5,729 bases of DNA from Streptosporangiaceae bacterium (GTDB lineage Bacteria > Actinomycetota > Actinomycetes > Streptosporangiales > Streptosporangiaceae): NCBI GenBank assembly GCA_030045175.1, contig JASIBM010000419.1, positions 1-5,729 of the forward strand, given 5' to 3'. A program made the position numbers and the translations under genes. Positions 5,677 to 5,729 of this stretch are shown here, piece by piece. How positions within the stretch are numbered: position 1 is the stretch's first letter; every line of letters begins with the position of its first letter. The notes below the pieces were generated by a model. It ran no database searches and was not told the DNA's origin. It saw only the letters and a program-made list of their open reading frames with translations.

Positions 5677-5680
5677 CTCC
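5677..5680 (-). promoter_or_regulatory. Ribosome binding site of the oxidoreductase gene
   Basis: Minus-strand GGAG (within CCTGGAG) is 6 nt before GTG 5670. Together with the in-frame stop further upstream it selects this GTG as the start. The remaining bases to 5729 are AT-richer and include a -10-like TAGGGT (5710-5715), but any -35 element would lie outside the window. Confidence 0.6.
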
Positions 5681-5729
5681 AGGACCTGGTTCAGGCATTT
5701 CGCTAAAACACCCTACTAGTTCATACCAG

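Overview
The window comes from the chromosome of a high-GC bacterium, almost certainly an actinomycete. Its base composition is strongly GC-rich, codon third positions are mostly G or C, GTG starts are frequent, and long spurious ORFs run antisense to the real genes. The adaptor carrying its own peptidoglycan-binding domain also fits a Gram-positive actinobacterial cell envelope. I cannot name the genus. All real genes lie on the minus strand, so transcription runs from right to left.

Right part (about 5670 to 3033): a GMC-family flavin oxidoreductase (546 codons, GTG start) is followed 40 bp downstream by a 318-residue lipoprotein of unknown function. The two could share a transcript, but nothing in the sequence shows a functional link. 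A 234-bp non-coding gap (2799-3032) follows. It is visibly more AT-rich than its surroundings and contains a perfect GAAGCGCTTC palindrome of the kind bound by LacI-family repressors, short direct repeats, and a good Shine-Dalgarno sequence.

Left part (2798 to the left edge): a tightly packed operon for a MacAB-like ABC exporter. First comes a membrane-anchored adaptor with a peptidoglycan-binding domain. Two bases later comes a MacB/LolD-type ATPase. Its stop overlaps by 4 bp (GTGA) the start of a third reading frame that stays open for 99 codons and leaves the window. By position this third gene should be the FtsX/MacB-like permease, but only its hydrophilic, repeat-containing N-terminus is visible here.

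The most unusual feature is that the ends of the operon's proteins carry in-frame low-complexity tandem repeats. These are a SAYEP pentapeptide repeat at the adaptor N-terminus, a hexanucleotide (Leu-Arg)n run at the adaptor C-terminus, a 15-bp/5-residue Ser-Thr-Gly repeat in a 99-residue extension before the ATPase domain, and four copies of a 45-bp/15-residue repeat at the start of the third protein. All unit lengths are multiples of three, so copy-number change would alter linker length without breaking the frames. I see no RNA genes, CRISPR array, insertion sequence, phage gene or convincing intrinsic terminator.
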